Of a stretch of 34,648 bases of DNA, positions 23,692 to 32,353 are shown piece by piece. Position numbers and translations under genes: made by a program. The stretch comes from an uncultured Rikenella sp. (GTDB taxonomy: Bacteria; Bacteroidota; Bacteroidia; Bacteroidales; Rikenellaceae): the NCBI RefSeq assembly GCF_947628055.1, contig NZ_CANQYJ010000013.1, forward strand, positions 1 through 34,648, given 5' to 3'. Below the pieces are notes generated by a model that had not been told where the DNA came from, did no database searches, and saw nothing but the letters and a program-made list of their open reading frames with translations. Position 1 is the first letter of the stretch; each line of letters starts with the position of its first letter.

Positions 23692-24537
23692 TCAGAATGT
23701 GCCGGAAGTCAGCCGTGCCGCTTCCTGAACACTAATGCGCTGCGTGCCCTGCATCGCCACCACGAAGGCATCCCGATACCGGGCATTCGTCCGCAGCCGT
23801 TTGCATGCCGCCTGTGCCTCCGCATAAGTCGGATAGCCTCCATAGTAGTAAGCATATCTCCCGTCCGACCGCTGCAGCATCCGGACACCCGTCAGTTCCG
23901 AAAACGCGCTTTCGTTCGGCCGCGTGGTCACCGCCAGCTGCACCCGGTACACGATCCGAAATGCCGCCGCAGCACTCTGTCCCGGAGCCTTATAGTTGTC
24001 CGTCGCCGGCGCATCGCCCGGCCCTTTCACATAGCCCTCCTCTTCGATCCGCCGGTCTACTAACGAGTCCACGAACCGTTTGAACGGTCTGCCGCTGGAA
24101 TAGACCTCCGGAATAGTCTGCGGTTTGGGCATCGCTTCCAGTTTCCGGTCGATCACTGCAATCTGATCGGCCAGTATATCCAGCTCTTTCGTGATCTTCC
24201 GCGCCCGCGATCCCCGCGCCGTCTTGAGTTCCGCCCCCAGCAGGTCCACCTGTTCCTGGAGTTCCGCTCTCCGGCTCGTCAGGTTGCAGATCATCTGCTC
24301 CGCCGGGCTGAGCCGCGAGCGCGGCGCTCCCCGCACAATCGTGGCATTCGGATCGACCCATCCGCCGTCCCATTTCGCTGCGGCACCGGTTCCGGCCTGT
24401 TGGTAACTCAACTCTTCGGCCCGTTGTTTTGCCGCCTTGCGGCTCTTCGCCGAAGCTTTTTCGTCCGCCGGGCCGGCAAGCAGGAGAACCGCCAGCAGCA
24501 AAGGCAGCGAGAATGATTTTATGACAAATTTCGACAT
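23692..24537 (-). CDS. SPOR-domain secreted protein
   Basis: 281 residues from ATG 24537 (MSKFVIKSFSLPLLLAVLLLAG), where a signal peptide starts. A longer frame from 24984 is antisense-like and ignores the promoter at 24560-24591. The middle is helical and coiled (residues ~80-145, AEQMICNLTSRRAELQEQVDLL, RARKITKELDILADQIAVIDRKLE). The end (FRIVYRVQLAVTTRP...YYYGGYPTYAEAQAACKRLR...DAFVVAMQGTQRI) fits a SPOR domain, which binds denuded peptidoglycan at division sites. Role in envelope or division is inferred. Confidence 0.78.
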   Translation of the reverse strand: MSKFVIKSFSLPLLLAVLLLAGPADEKASAKSRKAAKQRAEELSYQQAGTGAAAKWDGGWVDPNATIVRGAPRSRLSPAEQMICNLTSRRAELQEQVDLLGAELKTARGSRARKITKELDILADQIAVIDRKLEAMPKPQTIPEVYSSGRPFKRFVDSLVDRRIEEEGYVKGPGDAPATDNYKAPGQSAAAAFRIVYRVQLAVTTRPNESAFSELTGVRMLQRSDGRYAYYYGGYPTYAEAQAACKRLRTNARYRDAFVVAMQGTQRISVQEAARLTSGTF

Positions 24538-24559
24538 GGCGTAGTCAATTGGACAGTAA

Positions 24560-24591
24560 CAAATGTAGTTATTTTCGGAATTACTGACAAA
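24560..24591 (-). promoter_or_regulatory. Promoter of the SPOR gene (-33 TTTG, -7 TACATTTG)
   Basis: TACATTTG (24560-24567) and TTTG (24588-24591) spaced by 20 bases, just upstream of ATG 24537; the clearest promoter in the window. Confidence 0.75.
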
Positions 24592-24608
24592 ACGGGTGCC
24601 GGAAATTA

Positions 24609-25892
24609 CTATTCTCCGATCGTGTCGAGGATAATCCGGGTAGCCCCCGTCCTGCTGCGGACATACGATTCCGCCGCGGCGCCCCTGCCCGCGAAGCCTG
24701 CCGCATCGGACGACCAGTCGTCCACCGTCCGAAGCAGTTCCGCCGCATCCGAGACCGAAACCGCCGCGCCCCGTTCCACCAGCTCCACCGCTTCGGCGAA
24801 AGCCCGGTATTTCGGCCCGAAGATCACCGGCAGCCCCCACGTCGCCGCCTCCAACGTATTGTGTATGCCGCGCCCGAAGCCGCCTCCGATATAAGCGATC
24901 TGCCCATAGCGGTACACCCCCGACAGGATTCCGATCGTGTCGATCACCAACAATGTCGCGTCCCGCCATTCCGCCTCGGGGCAAGAGGTGTCGGCAAGGT
25001 GCGTATACCTCACCCCTTTCCTGCCGCTGCCGGCGATGAGGTTGTCGATCCGCGCCGAATCCAGTTCGTGCGGCGCCACGATGAATTTCATCTCCGGTCG
25101 CACGCGCATCAGCTCCAGCAGTATCTCCTCGTCCGGCGGCCAGGTGCTCCCGCAGACCATCACCGGCGCCGAAGCGTTCCGCACAAAATCCGCTACCGCC
25201 GGCAGCTCCGGCGCGTTTCCGGCCAAAGTGGCCACCCGGTCGAACCGCGTGTCTCCGCTGACCGTCACCCGCTCCGCCCCGAAGCCGATGGTCGCCAGCA
25301 ACTCTTTTGACGTCTCGTTCTGCACGAAGAAGTGATCCAGCAGCCCCAATGTCCGCCGCATGAACCGCCCGACGGCCGACCGTTTGAAGAAGACCGTGTC
25401 CGGTCTGAAAATCGCCGACACCACGTAGCTTTTCGCCCCGAACCGCCGCAAGGCGGAGAGGTAATTGTACCAGTATTCGTATTTGACGAAGATCGCCGTC
25501 TGCGGCCGTACCGCCGCCACAAACCGCCGGGCATTCTCCGGGGTATCCGCCGGCAGATAGTAGACCGCATCGGCCTGCGGATAGTTTTTCCGTATCTCGT
25601 ACCCCGACGGCGAGAAGAAGGTCAGCACGATCCGCCGGTAACGAGGCGTCCCGACCGGATGCCGCCGGCGAAGTTCTTCGATCAGCGGCCGCCCTTGTTC
25701 AAATTCGCCGAGCGAAGCACAGTGCACCCAAATCGTTCCCCGTCCCGCGTCGGCCATCTTTTCCTCTTTCTCGATACGGTTCAGCAATCCCTTGCGCCCC
25801 CGGTAAAGCAGCCGGGCTTTCCGGTTGAACAAGGCCCCCACTCCGATGCCCAGGCTGAAGGCGCGTATGGAACAGTCATAAAAGAAGCTCAT
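24609..25892 (-). CDS. waaA: 3-deoxy-D-manno-octulosonic acid transferase (WaaA/KdtA)
   Basis: Adds Kdo to lipid A at the inner membrane face. 427 residues, GT-B fold. It has an N-terminal hydrophobic segment, then WVHCASLGEFEQGRPLIE (acceptor side, catalytic Glu), FVKYEYWYNYL, the linker, and the donor-side motif GGGFGRGIHNTLEAATWGLPVIFGP. The end is the usual DAAELL-type helices. It starts 22 bases after the SLBB export gene, so the two may share a transcript, linking lipid A core and surface polysaccharide. Confidence 0.94.
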   Translation of the reverse strand: MSFFYDCSIRAFSLGIGVGALFNRKARLLYRGRKGLLNRIEKEEKMADAGRGTIWVHCASLGEFEQGRPLIEELRRRHPVGTPRYRRIVLTFFSPSGYEIRKNYPQADAVYYLPADTPENARRFVAAVRPQTAIFVKYEYWYNYLSALRRFGAKSYVVSAIFRPDTVFFKRSAVGRFMRRTLGLLDHFFVQNETSKELLATIGFGAERVTVSGDTRFDRVATLAGNAPELPAVADFVRNASAPVMVCGSTWPPDEEILLELMRVRPEMKFIVAPHELDSARIDNLIAGSGRKGVRYTHLADTSCPEAEWRDATLLVIDTIGILSGVYRYGQIAYIGGGFGRGIHNTLEAATWGLPVIFGPKYRAFAEAVELVERGAAVSVSDAAELLRTVDDWSSDAAGFAGRGAAAESYVRSRTGATRIILDTIGE

Positions 25893-25914
25893 CCCTCGCT
25901 CTATATTGCAGCGG

Positions 25915-28563
25915 TTACTTGAATATCGACGTAATCATCGCCCCCATCGAAACCGTGCTGGTGGCCAAACTCATGATCTCGGCGGCGCTCATGCCCGATC
26001 CTTTGGGCGGTTTGGAGGGCACCACGATCTCGCACCCCGGCTCGATCTTGGGCCATCGCCCGCCCCGTTTCGCATCCGGCAGGCCGTTGGCGTAGATCAC
26101 GAACGGCCGTTTCTTGGCCCGTGCCGCATATCCCCCGCCCCGGGCGATATAGTTTTTAATTTTCTGTCCTTTAATATAGGTAACCGTACAAGGGTAAAGC
26201 ACCGCCCCGCTGATGGTCACCGTGTTGTTGAATTTCGGGACGACCAGTATGTCGCCCTCTTCCAGCACTAAGTTGTCCAGGCTCGAAGGGTCTTTGAGCG
26301 CTGCCGTCAGGTCGATGGCGATGGGATAATAATCCCCTACTCTTTTCCTTTTCATAACGATCGTGTCGCCCGTGGCCGCCTTGCCGCGTTCCGAAAGGTC
26401 GGCCAGCGTCTCCTGCCGGGCCACCTGTTTTTCGGTCAGCTGCCGTTTGAGGTAAGCGCCTTTGATATAGGCTTCCGAAGTCAGCCCCCCCGCTTTGGCC
26501 ACTAAGTCGCTCAGGCGGTCGTTATTGGTCGAAAGCACGTATTCGCCGTCGAACAGAAATTCCCCCTCGGCAAAAACGCTGTTCTGCTCGCTGTATCCCG
26601 GCGACCGGCGGATATAGATTTCGTCGAACGGCTGCAATGTGAACGAAGCGGTTTCGGACGAAAGTCCCAGATCGGCCGGAATATTGAACTGGAAAAGTTC
26701 GGCGATCCGATCCGACGGTTCCGTCGAGTTCGGGTTCTTGATCCGCCGGGCCACCTCGATCCGGGCCAGCGATGCCGATTCTTTCAGCCCGTTGGCCATG
26801 ACGATCGCGTCCTCGATGGTCATCCCGCTCCGGAAGAGCAGCGTCTGCGGCGTATTGACCTCCCCTTTGACTTCGACCGTATAGCCCTCTTTCAACGAGT
26901 TGACCGACGGAATGCGCACCAAGTCTTCCGGCCTCAGCCGCACATCCGCCGCCGTTCCGTTCAGCAGCTCCTGCAAATCGACCGACAGCACCGAGAATGT
27001 GTAGTCGTCATTGAGCCGCACGATCTGCGTCCGGCTCATCAACGCATCCCCGCGGATTCCCTCGGCTTTCTTTATCAATTCTTTGAGCGTCGTCAGACTG
27101 TCGTTCAGCTCATAATCGCCCGGCCGCCACACAGCCCCCTCCACCGTCACCCGGTTGGCATACTGCCGGATCACTTCGCCCACGGCCACGCTGTCGCCGT
27201 CGGCCATAGCGAACTCCGCAAACTCCTCGGCCGGCACGCTGTGCACGCTCATCATGCGGCCCGACTTCCGGTTGACGGTGATATTGTCCTTGTAAGCCTC
27301 CCCCATGAAGCCGCCCGCGTATCCCAGCAAGTCGTCCGCCGTCTCCCCCTTTTTCAGTTCATAGATACGAGGCCGCTTCACCTTCCCCGTCACCTTAATT
27401 AGATTGTCGTACGGCTGCACGATAATCATGTCGTTGTCCTGCAGCCCGACGTTCACCTCCTGCTTCCCGCCGATGAGGTATTCGTAGACGTCCAAGTCCG
27501 CCACCTGCTTGCCCCCGCGGATCAGCCGGATGCTGCGCAGCGATCCGATGTCGCTCACCCCGCCCGCCTCGTACAAGGCGTTGAACAGCGTGGCCAGCGA
27601 CGGCAAGGTGTATGTTCCCGGCATCGAAGCCTCGCCGATGATATTCACCTTGATCGAACGGATATCGCCTAACGACAGTTTCAGATTGACCGTTCCGTCG
27701 TTCAGCCCCGACACGGCGGAGCCCAGTTTGTTCCGGATGCGGCTTTCCGCCGCTTCAACGGTCAGCCCCCCGACGTTGATCACCCCCGCGTCCGGTATGG
27801 TGATGAAGCCGTCCGGGCTGATCTGTACGTCGTAGCTGCCCTCCGCATTGCCCCACAGGTCGATGAACAGCCTGTCCCCCGCCGCCAAAACATAGTTGGC
27901 CGGCGTCGGAAGGTTATAAGTCGGTGCAAAGGTCAGGTTCCGGGCCGAAAAAATCTCCCGCCCGAACACGCTGTTGCGCAGAATGGAATCCTGTATGCGT
28001 TTCTCCTCGGCCTTGAGCCGCTGCGCCTCTGTCGGCGTCAGCTTGCCCGAAGCGTCTAACCGCGGGTCGGTGATTCCCGAGCCGGTGGTGCGGTTCTGTT
28101 CACCCAAAGTTGTAACGGTGCCGTCCGCGGTCTCGAAAATCTCGCCGGTTTCGGCGTCCACGAGATTCCCGTCTTTATCCCGCACGGTGCGTTTGCGGTA
28201 GTCGTTCTGCCGCTCCTGTTCGTACCGGTATTCGGGGCTTTGGGTGTCCCGTCCGTTGTTGCGCCGGTCGTATTCGAGGTTTTTCAGGTCGGTGTCTTTC
28301 CGGCTGCGATCCGCCGGTGTGGTTTTGGCCCCGCTTTTGACATGGCTGCCGCCTGTCGAAGAAGTCTTCTGAAGTTTTTCGACATCCAGCCCTTCCAATC
28401 CCTCCCGCAGGTCGGGATTATAGCCTGAGGCCTGTGCCTGACGGATCATTTCCGGCGTCGCATCCCGATTCTGGGCCGACAGGCCGTTCGCGGAAAAAAA
28501 CAGAATGCCCGCCGTGAAAACGGAAACGGTCGATAACTTGAATCCCATAGGTGAAATACGCAT
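25915..28563 (-). CDS. SLBB-domain polysaccharide export protein (Wza-like, large)
   Basis: About 880 residues, outer-membrane-associated export channel for capsule or exopolysaccharide. Signal peptide FTAGILFFSANGLSAQN. Residues ~30-200 are a charged linker with many Arg/Asp (RRNNGRDTQSPEYRYEQERQND). The Poly_export domain (LPTPANYVLAAGDRLFIDLWG...VNVGGLTVEAAESRI) follows, then about five SLBB repeats, e.g. VNIIGEASMPGTYTLPSL, VTGKVKRPRIYELKKGET, VEGAVWRPGDYELNDSLT. A final hydrophobic helix is SLATSTVSMGAMITSIFK. Starts possible at 28563 (ATG) or 28548 (ATG GGA); 28548 suits the promoter box, which lies only 7 bases before 28563. A TTG at 28572 is less likely. Confidence 0.9.
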   Translation of the reverse strand: MRISPMGFKLSTVSVFTAGILFFSANGLSAQNRDATPEMIRQAQASGYNPDLREGLEGLDVEKLQKTSSTGGSHVKSGAKTTPADRSRKDTDLKNLEYDRRNNGRDTQSPEYRYEQERQNDYRKRTVRDKDGNLVDAETGEIFETADGTVTTLGEQNRTTGSGITDPRLDASGKLTPTEAQRLKAEEKRIQDSILRNSVFGREIFSARNLTFAPTYNLPTPANYVLAAGDRLFIDLWGNAEGSYDVQISPDGFITIPDAGVINVGGLTVEAAESRIRNKLGSAVSGLNDGTVNLKLSLGDIRSIKVNIIGEASMPGTYTLPSLATLFNALYEAGGVSDIGSLRSIRLIRGGKQVADLDVYEYLIGGKQEVNVGLQDNDMIIVQPYDNLIKVTGKVKRPRIYELKKGETADDLLGYAGGFMGEAYKDNITVNRKSGRMMSVHSVPAEEFAEFAMADGDSVAVGEVIRQYANRVTVEGAVWRPGDYELNDSLTTLKELIKKAEGIRGDALMSRTQIVRLNDDYTFSVLSVDLQELLNGTAADVRLRPEDLVRIPSVNSLKEGYTVEVKGEVNTPQTLLFRSGMTIEDAIVMANGLKESASLARIEVARRIKNPNSTEPSDRIAELFQFNIPADLGLSSETASFTLQPFDEIYIRRSPGYSEQNSVFAEGEFLFDGEYVLSTNNDRLSDLVAKAGGLTSEAYIKGAYLKRQLTEKQVARQETLADLSERGKAATGDTIVMKRKRVGDYYPIAIDLTAALKDPSSLDNLVLEEGDILVVPKFNNTVTISGAVLYPCTVTYIKGQKIKNYIARGGGYAARAKKRPFVIYANGLPDAKRGGRWPKIEPGCEIVVPSKPPKGSGMSAAEIMSLATSTVSMGAMITSIFK

Positions 28564-28569
28564 TTTCGA

Positions 28570-28577
28570 CAAAGGTA
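28570..28577 (-). promoter_or_regulatory. -7 box for the SLBB gene
   Basis: TACCTTTG (TAnnTTTG). It predicts a very short leader or leaderless transcript for the 28563 start. Confidence 0.5.
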
Positions 28578-28588
28578 ATATTTATTGC

Positions 28589-28596
28589 TATCTTTG
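28589..28596 (+). promoter_or_regulatory. -7 box for the DUF3575 gene
   Basis: TATCTTTG on the plus strand, 22 bases before ATG 28618; back to back with the SLBB promoter. Confidence 0.55.
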
Positions 28597-28617
28597 AAGA
28601 ATTAAAGACAACGGATT

Positions 28618-29184
28618 ATGCTGCGTAAGATCATGATATGGGCTCTGTTCGCGTTGCCGGGATGCTTAGGCAGTGCGGCGGCGCAGAATACGGCTCTGAA
28701 ATGGAATGCTTTATACTGGGTCGTCGGGGTGCCGAACATGTCGGTCGAGACCTGCTTGGGAGAAAAGTTCACTTTCAACGGGGATTTGGTCTATTCGCCG
28801 TGGGAGAGCGTCAAAGGGCGGCCGCTCCGGGGGTTGCAGGTGATTCCGGAGGTGCGCTTTTATCCTCGGGAGGCGTTCCGGGGATTCTATGTGGGCGGGT
28901 ATGTTTCCTACGACTCGTACAAGGTGAGCAAGTGGGATCACCCGAAAAACGAGGTGCAGCACGGGATCGGAGTAGGGCTCGGCGTGACTTTGGGCTGGCA
29001 GATCGATATTGCGCGGCGGTGGGGTATGGATTTTTATGTCGGCGGGGGCTGGCACCACGGGTGGTATTACGGAGTGGACACTTCGACGGGGCAGCGGTAT
29101 GCGCCGTGGAACGAGAGCGGCGAGTGGGTTCCGTACCAGGCAGGAGTGACGTTCGTCTACCGGTTGGGCATGGGGCGGGAATAG
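28618..29184 (+). CDS. DUF3575-family outer-membrane barrel-like protein
   Basis: 188 residues. A signal peptide (MIWALFALPGCLGSAAAQ) is followed by NTALKWNALYWVVGVPNMSVETCLGEKFTFNGDLVYSPW, the conserved start of DUF3575 proteins. Later strands are rich in aromatics (FYVGGYVSYDSYKV, GWQIDIARRWGMDFYVGGGWHHGWYYGVD) and the end is GVTFVYRLGMGRE. A small eight-stranded outer-membrane barrel is the likely fold. Transcribed away from the SLBB gene, in the phylum often near propeller or fimbrial genes. Function unknown. Confidence 0.8.
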   Translation: MLRKIMIWALFALPGCLGSAAAQNTALKWNALYWVVGVPNMSVETCLGEKFTFNGDLVYSPWESVKGRPLRGLQVIPEVRFYPREAFRGFYVGGYVSYDSYKVSKWDHPKNEVQHGIGVGLGVTLGWQIDIARRWGMDFYVGGGWHHGWYYGVDTSTGQRYAPWNESGEWVPYQAGVTFVYRLGMGRE

Positions 29185-29212
29185 CTTCGGTGTTCTTCCT
29201 TTTCCCGGGGGC

Positions 29213-29722
29213 TTATTCTTGAATCCATGCCTGGGTAATCCCGGCGATGTACATTTTGTGCGCTCCGCCTTGCTGCGGCCCATACCACTGCCGGGCCAAA
29301 GCAGGATCGAGGAAACGGCCTGCTTCGATCCCGTCGGCGTACAGCACGCTGCATTCCAGTCCCAACCGGGTCTCTTCGTAAAAAATCCCTCCGGTTTCGG
29401 TGAAGACCGGATGCAGTCCTGTCTCTGCAATTTTATCGGTGTCGCGCCCGGATTTTGAACCGGTGACGGTATGCACGGCTTTGTGAGCCTCGCCTAAGAA
29501 CGAAAGGCTGAACCGGCGGGTCTGTTCGATAAATTCAAATGTATAGCGTTCGGGCCGGACGAAGATCGTGGCGACGGGCCGGTTCCACAGGTATCCCACG
29601 CCGCCCCAGCTGGCGGTCATGGTATTGAAATGCCCGGGGGTGCCGGAGGTGACGAGCATCCATTCGTGTCCGATGAGTTCGATGAAGTTGTCCGTGATTC
29701 GGTTCGGTGCGATGGTTTTCAT
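29213..29722 (-). CDS. Flavin reductase family protein (FMN-binding)
   Basis: 169 residues from ATG 29722 (MKTIAPNRITDNFIELIGHEWMLVTSG). The FMN-binding split barrel of the DIM6/NTAB group is shown by MTASWGGVGYLWNRPVATIFVRPERYTFEFIEQTRRFSLSFL. Cytoplasmic flavin or NAD(P)H:flavin chemistry; the physiological partner is unknown. A longer frame from 29755 enters the tRNA terminator hairpin and is rejected. Convergent with the DUF3575 gene, 28 bases apart, without a clear hairpin. Confidence 0.87.
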   Translation of the reverse strand: MKTIAPNRITDNFIELIGHEWMLVTSGTPGHFNTMTASWGGVGYLWNRPVATIFVRPERYTFEFIEQTRRFSLSFLGEAHKAVHTVTGSKSGRDTDKIAETGLHPVFTETGGIFYEETRLGLECSVLYADGIEAGRFLDPALARQWYGPQQGGAHKMYIAGITQAWIQE

Positions 29723-29750
29723 GGGTTTCGGAAATCGGCGGTATGAAAAA

Positions 29751-29779
29751 GGCACCCTATCCGAGAAAGATAAGATGCC
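29751..29779 (-). terminator. Terminator after tRNA-Gln(CUG)
   Basis: 11 bp stem GGCATCTTATC/GATAGGGTGCC (two G-U pairs), followed by TTTTTC on the minus strand. Confidence 0.75.
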
Positions 29780-29798
29780 AAACGGTAAAAGTATTGTG

Positions 29799-29869
29799 TT
29801 GACCCGCTAGGATTCGAACCCAGAAAGACAGAACCAGAATCTGTAGTGTTACCATTACACCACGGGTCA
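29799..29869 (-). tRNA. tRNA-Gln (anticodon CUG)
   Basis: 71 nt cloverleaf. Acceptor TGACCCG/CGGGTCA, D stem GTGT/ACAC, anticodon stem ACAGA/TCTGT with loop TTCTGGT (anticodon CTG), T stem CTGGG/CCTAG with TTCGAAT. No CCA encoded. Confidence 0.95.
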
Positions 29870-29903
29870 ATCTAAACTCTTGTCTTCCCGTGAGAAGACG
29901 GTG

Positions 29904-29911
29904 CAAATTTA
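29904..29911 (-). promoter_or_regulatory. -7 box before tRNA-Gln(CUG)
   Basis: TAAATTTG matches TAnnTTTG, between the two tRNA genes. A GTCTTC/GAAGAC hairpin follows before the tRNA. Confidence 0.45.
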
Positions 29912-29953
29912 ATGCGTCCTGACAAATTCCGCAAAAAATTCTTCAAAAATATG

Positions 29954-30024
29954 TTGACCCACCAAGATTCGAACTTGGAACGACAGAACCAAAATCTGCT
30001 GTGTTACCATTACACCATGGGTCA
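29954..30024 (-). tRNA. tRNA-Gln (anticodon UUG)
   Basis: 71 nt cloverleaf. Acceptor TGACCCA/TGGGTCA, anticodon loop TTTTGGT (anticodon TTG), T arm with TTCGAAT. Closely related to the CUG isoacceptor downstream. Confidence 0.95.
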
Positions 30025-30041
30025 GAGCTGTTTTCGTCTTG

Positions 30042-30049
30042 CAAAATTA
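30042..30049 (-). promoter_or_regulatory. -7 box before tRNA-Gln(UUG)
   Basis: TAATTTTG fits TAnnTTTG, 18 bases upstream of the tRNA. Confidence 0.45.
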
Positions 30050-30186
30050 GTGATTTTCTCCCGATTCCCAAAATCTTCTTTTATCCTTTCGGTTAAGGCG
30101 ATTGATAGTTATTGTACATACCCTGGTAGCGAAGTTAAAAAGAAGGCACCCCGAACCGGGTATCGGGAAAAAACCGGAGGGTTAAA

Positions 30187-32016
30187 TCAGACCGCTTCGG
30201 CCACCACTTCGGCAATATCCACGACTCGAATTTTGTCATTTTCCGCCGCCCGTTGGAGCGACTTCTTGCACTGCGGACAACTCGTCACAATCGTCTCCGC
30301 CCCCGTAGCCGCCAGGTTCGCCACCACCGTCGCCCCGATCCGCGTTTGCGACGCAGTATCCAGCGTCAGGTTCGCCAGACTGCCCCCGCAGCAATGCACC
30401 CCGTCTTTTTCGTGAATCTCCGCATTCGCCAGCGTCGCCACATGCGACAGCACATACCTCGGCTCCGCATAAATTCCCCGCAGTTCGCAGGGATCATGAT
30501 AGGCATACGACGCCTGCATGACCGACGTCTTGAGCCGCCCGCCCGCAATCAACTCCGCAATGTACTGCGTGTGGTGCAGCACACGTATCCCCATCGCATT
30601 CAGCTCCTTATACTCCTGCGTAAAACTCTTGTAGCAAATCGGGCACCCCGTTACGAGTGTCGTAATGCCGTGCCGACGGAACAACTCCGTATTATACCGT
30701 TCCATCCGTTCCGCCGCCAGCAGGTTCCCGCTCAGCCGCATCGGCCGCCCGCAGCACACCCCGCCATGCTTGTCCGCCCACCACACATCGACACCCGCTG
30801 CGGCAAAAATCTTCTCCATCGATCGTATCACCCTCGGCGTCAGTTGGGTCATACATCCAGCAAAAAAGCCCACCTTGCCCGTCCCCTCCGAACGATCCTC
30901 TGCCGAGGCCAGAAACTCATAGCGGGCCGCATTGTAGAGCGATGTCCGGCTGGCGAACGCCACCCGGCTGCTCAGGCGCAGCGTTCCCTGGTCGATCCCC
31001 ACCGGACAAGCCTGGGCGCAGCGCCCGCACATCAGACAAGTGTCCGCCACCCGCTGTGTCAGATGTCCGTACCGTCGGTCGCGCAGGAAATAAGCCGCTT
31101 GTATATCATTGATATTCAAATCTGAAGCGATCGGGCACGGGTCGAGGCAGATCCCGCACCGCGAGCAGGCCTGCACCTGGAAATTGTCGAACGTACTCCC
31201 CTCGGGTTTCGATTTTACTTTGTAAGCCCGCAGAAAAATCAACGGCACTTCGGTGAAGATGTGCATGTACCGCGAGTAGGGCATGGCGACGAAAAAGAGG
31301 CCCAATGCGATCGAGTAGGCCCACCATGCCGGATATTCCATTGCGGACAATACGCCAGCCGGCAGCACTGAGGCCAGCATATCGCCGGTGCCGCCGGTGA
31401 AGAAGCTCCCGCTGTCGTACACTCCGCAGGTGACAGATTCGGCTAAGTAGCGCAGCGGAAAGATCAACCACAGCGAGGTCATGGCGATCCGGTCGAACGG
31501 TGTGTGCCGGGTGGTGCGCCGCATCCCCATCATCCGCGAATAGATGCGTTTGCCCCACGCCAGCGCGACGCCGCACAGCACGAAGATCAACAGGCTGTCC
31601 ATCAACAGGGCGTAGTTGAAGTGCCTGATGTAAGAGGCGGGTTCGTGCGGAAAAAAGTAGCGGAAAAAAACATGCACGTGGGGCGGGTTCACTGGGTCAT
31701 GGATGTAGGTCGAGGTTTCTAACTTCCCGACGACGATCAGCAAAAACCACCCCAAGGCCAAGCTCATGTGCATGAATCCGAGCATGGGGTTGGTCTTCCA
31801 TATCTTCCGGTGAATAAGGCATTCGAGCACGATTTCTTTCAGTGCTTTGAGGCTCTTGGCGGAAAAAAGGTTGTGCCGCACGAGGGCTTTGTCTTCACCG
31901 GGCAGGCTGATAAACCATCGCACCCACTTATACAAAATGACGCTGAATAACCATACTACGCCGATGGTGAATGGGATAACGAAGGGATCGAAAAACCAGG
32001 GAGAACCGGCTTGCAT
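30187..32016 (-). CDS. Membrane iron-sulfur reductase, HdrED/DsrK-like fusion
   Basis: 609 residues. Residues 1-265 carry about five or six membrane helices with histidines (FMHMSLALGW, SRYMHIF), like the cytochrome-b/NarI-type HdrE. Two ferredoxin sites follow: C284SRCGICLDPCP and C327LMCGRCAQACPVG. Two CCG-type segments follow (FAGCMTQ...GGVCCGRPM...GCPICYKSF, then HDPCELRG...HCCGGSLAN...SCPQCKKSL), as in HdrD/HdrB and DsrK. It probably links membrane quinones to a thiol/disulfide or low-potential carrier. It follows the HdrA-like gene after an R repeat. Substrate unknown; Bacteroidales lack methanogen CoM/CoB, so the name reflects fold only. Confidence 0.85.
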   Translation of the reverse strand: MQAGSPWFFDPFVIPFTIGVVWLFSVILYKWVRWFISLPGEDKALVRHNLFSAKSLKALKEIVLECLIHRKIWKTNPMLGFMHMSLALGWFLLIVVGKLETSTYIHDPVNPPHVHVFFRYFFPHEPASYIRHFNYALLMDSLLIFVLCGVALAWGKRIYSRMMGMRRTTRHTPFDRIAMTSLWLIFPLRYLAESVTCGVYDSGSFFTGGTGDMLASVLPAGVLSAMEYPAWWAYSIALGLFFVAMPYSRYMHIFTEVPLIFLRAYKVKSKPEGSTFDNFQVQACSRCGICLDPCPIASDLNINDIQAAYFLRDRRYGHLTQRVADTCLMCGRCAQACPVGIDQGTLRLSSRVAFASRTSLYNAARYEFLASAEDRSEGTGKVGFFAGCMTQLTPRVIRSMEKIFAAAGVDVWWADKHGGVCCGRPMRLSGNLLAAERMERYNTELFRRHGITTLVTGCPICYKSFTQEYKELNAMGIRVLHHTQYIAELIAGGRLKTSVMQASYAYHDPCELRGIYAEPRYVLSHVATLANAEIHEKDGVHCCGGSLANLTLDTASQTRIGATVVANLAATGAETIVTSCPQCKKSLQRAAENDKIRVVDIAEVVAEAV

Positions 32017-32030
32017 ATCTTTAAATTATT

Positions 32031-32348
32031 GGTTCGTTTTATTCACTGCCTTATGTTTGAGGGTACTGTTCTTTTTGTGAACAAAAAGAACCAAAAAAAC
32101 TTTCTGAGATGCTTACGCATCTCTTGAGCCTGCCGGATACCCTTGTCTTTGATTCTCTTGGGGTGTGAGCAATAGCGGGCACTTAGGTAAATAACGCTTT
32201 ATGCCCGCTATTGCCACGCCCCAAAGAAAACGCAATGCAAGAGGACTGCGGAGCCTAAGGAGTAGCGCAGCTATCTCAAAAGTCTTTTGGGTACCTTTTC
32301 TTCAGAAAAGGTACGGTTGCCTCCAACTAAAGCGGAGAATAAACGAAC
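32031..32348. repeat. Family R hairpin repeat, copy 4 (complete)
   Basis: Same orientation as copy 2. Ends GGTTCGTTTTATTC and GAATAAACGAAC. The first arm is GTTCTTTTTG-TGAA-CAAAAAGAAC, changed on both sides relative to GTTCTCTTTG/CAAAGAGAAC of copy 2. The central stem is GGGGTGTGAGCAATAGCGGGC with its complement. Flanked by AATTATT on both sides (32024-32030, 32349-32355), a possible target duplication that also supplies part of the HdrA stop region. Confidence 0.87.
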
Positions 32349-32353
32349 AATTA

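Noticed and set aside
30130-30180. Intrinsic terminator after the HdrED-like gene
   Set aside because: ACCC-GGTTCG-GGGT and nearby CCGG pairs are short and poorly placed relative to the T-tract; not strong enough to list.
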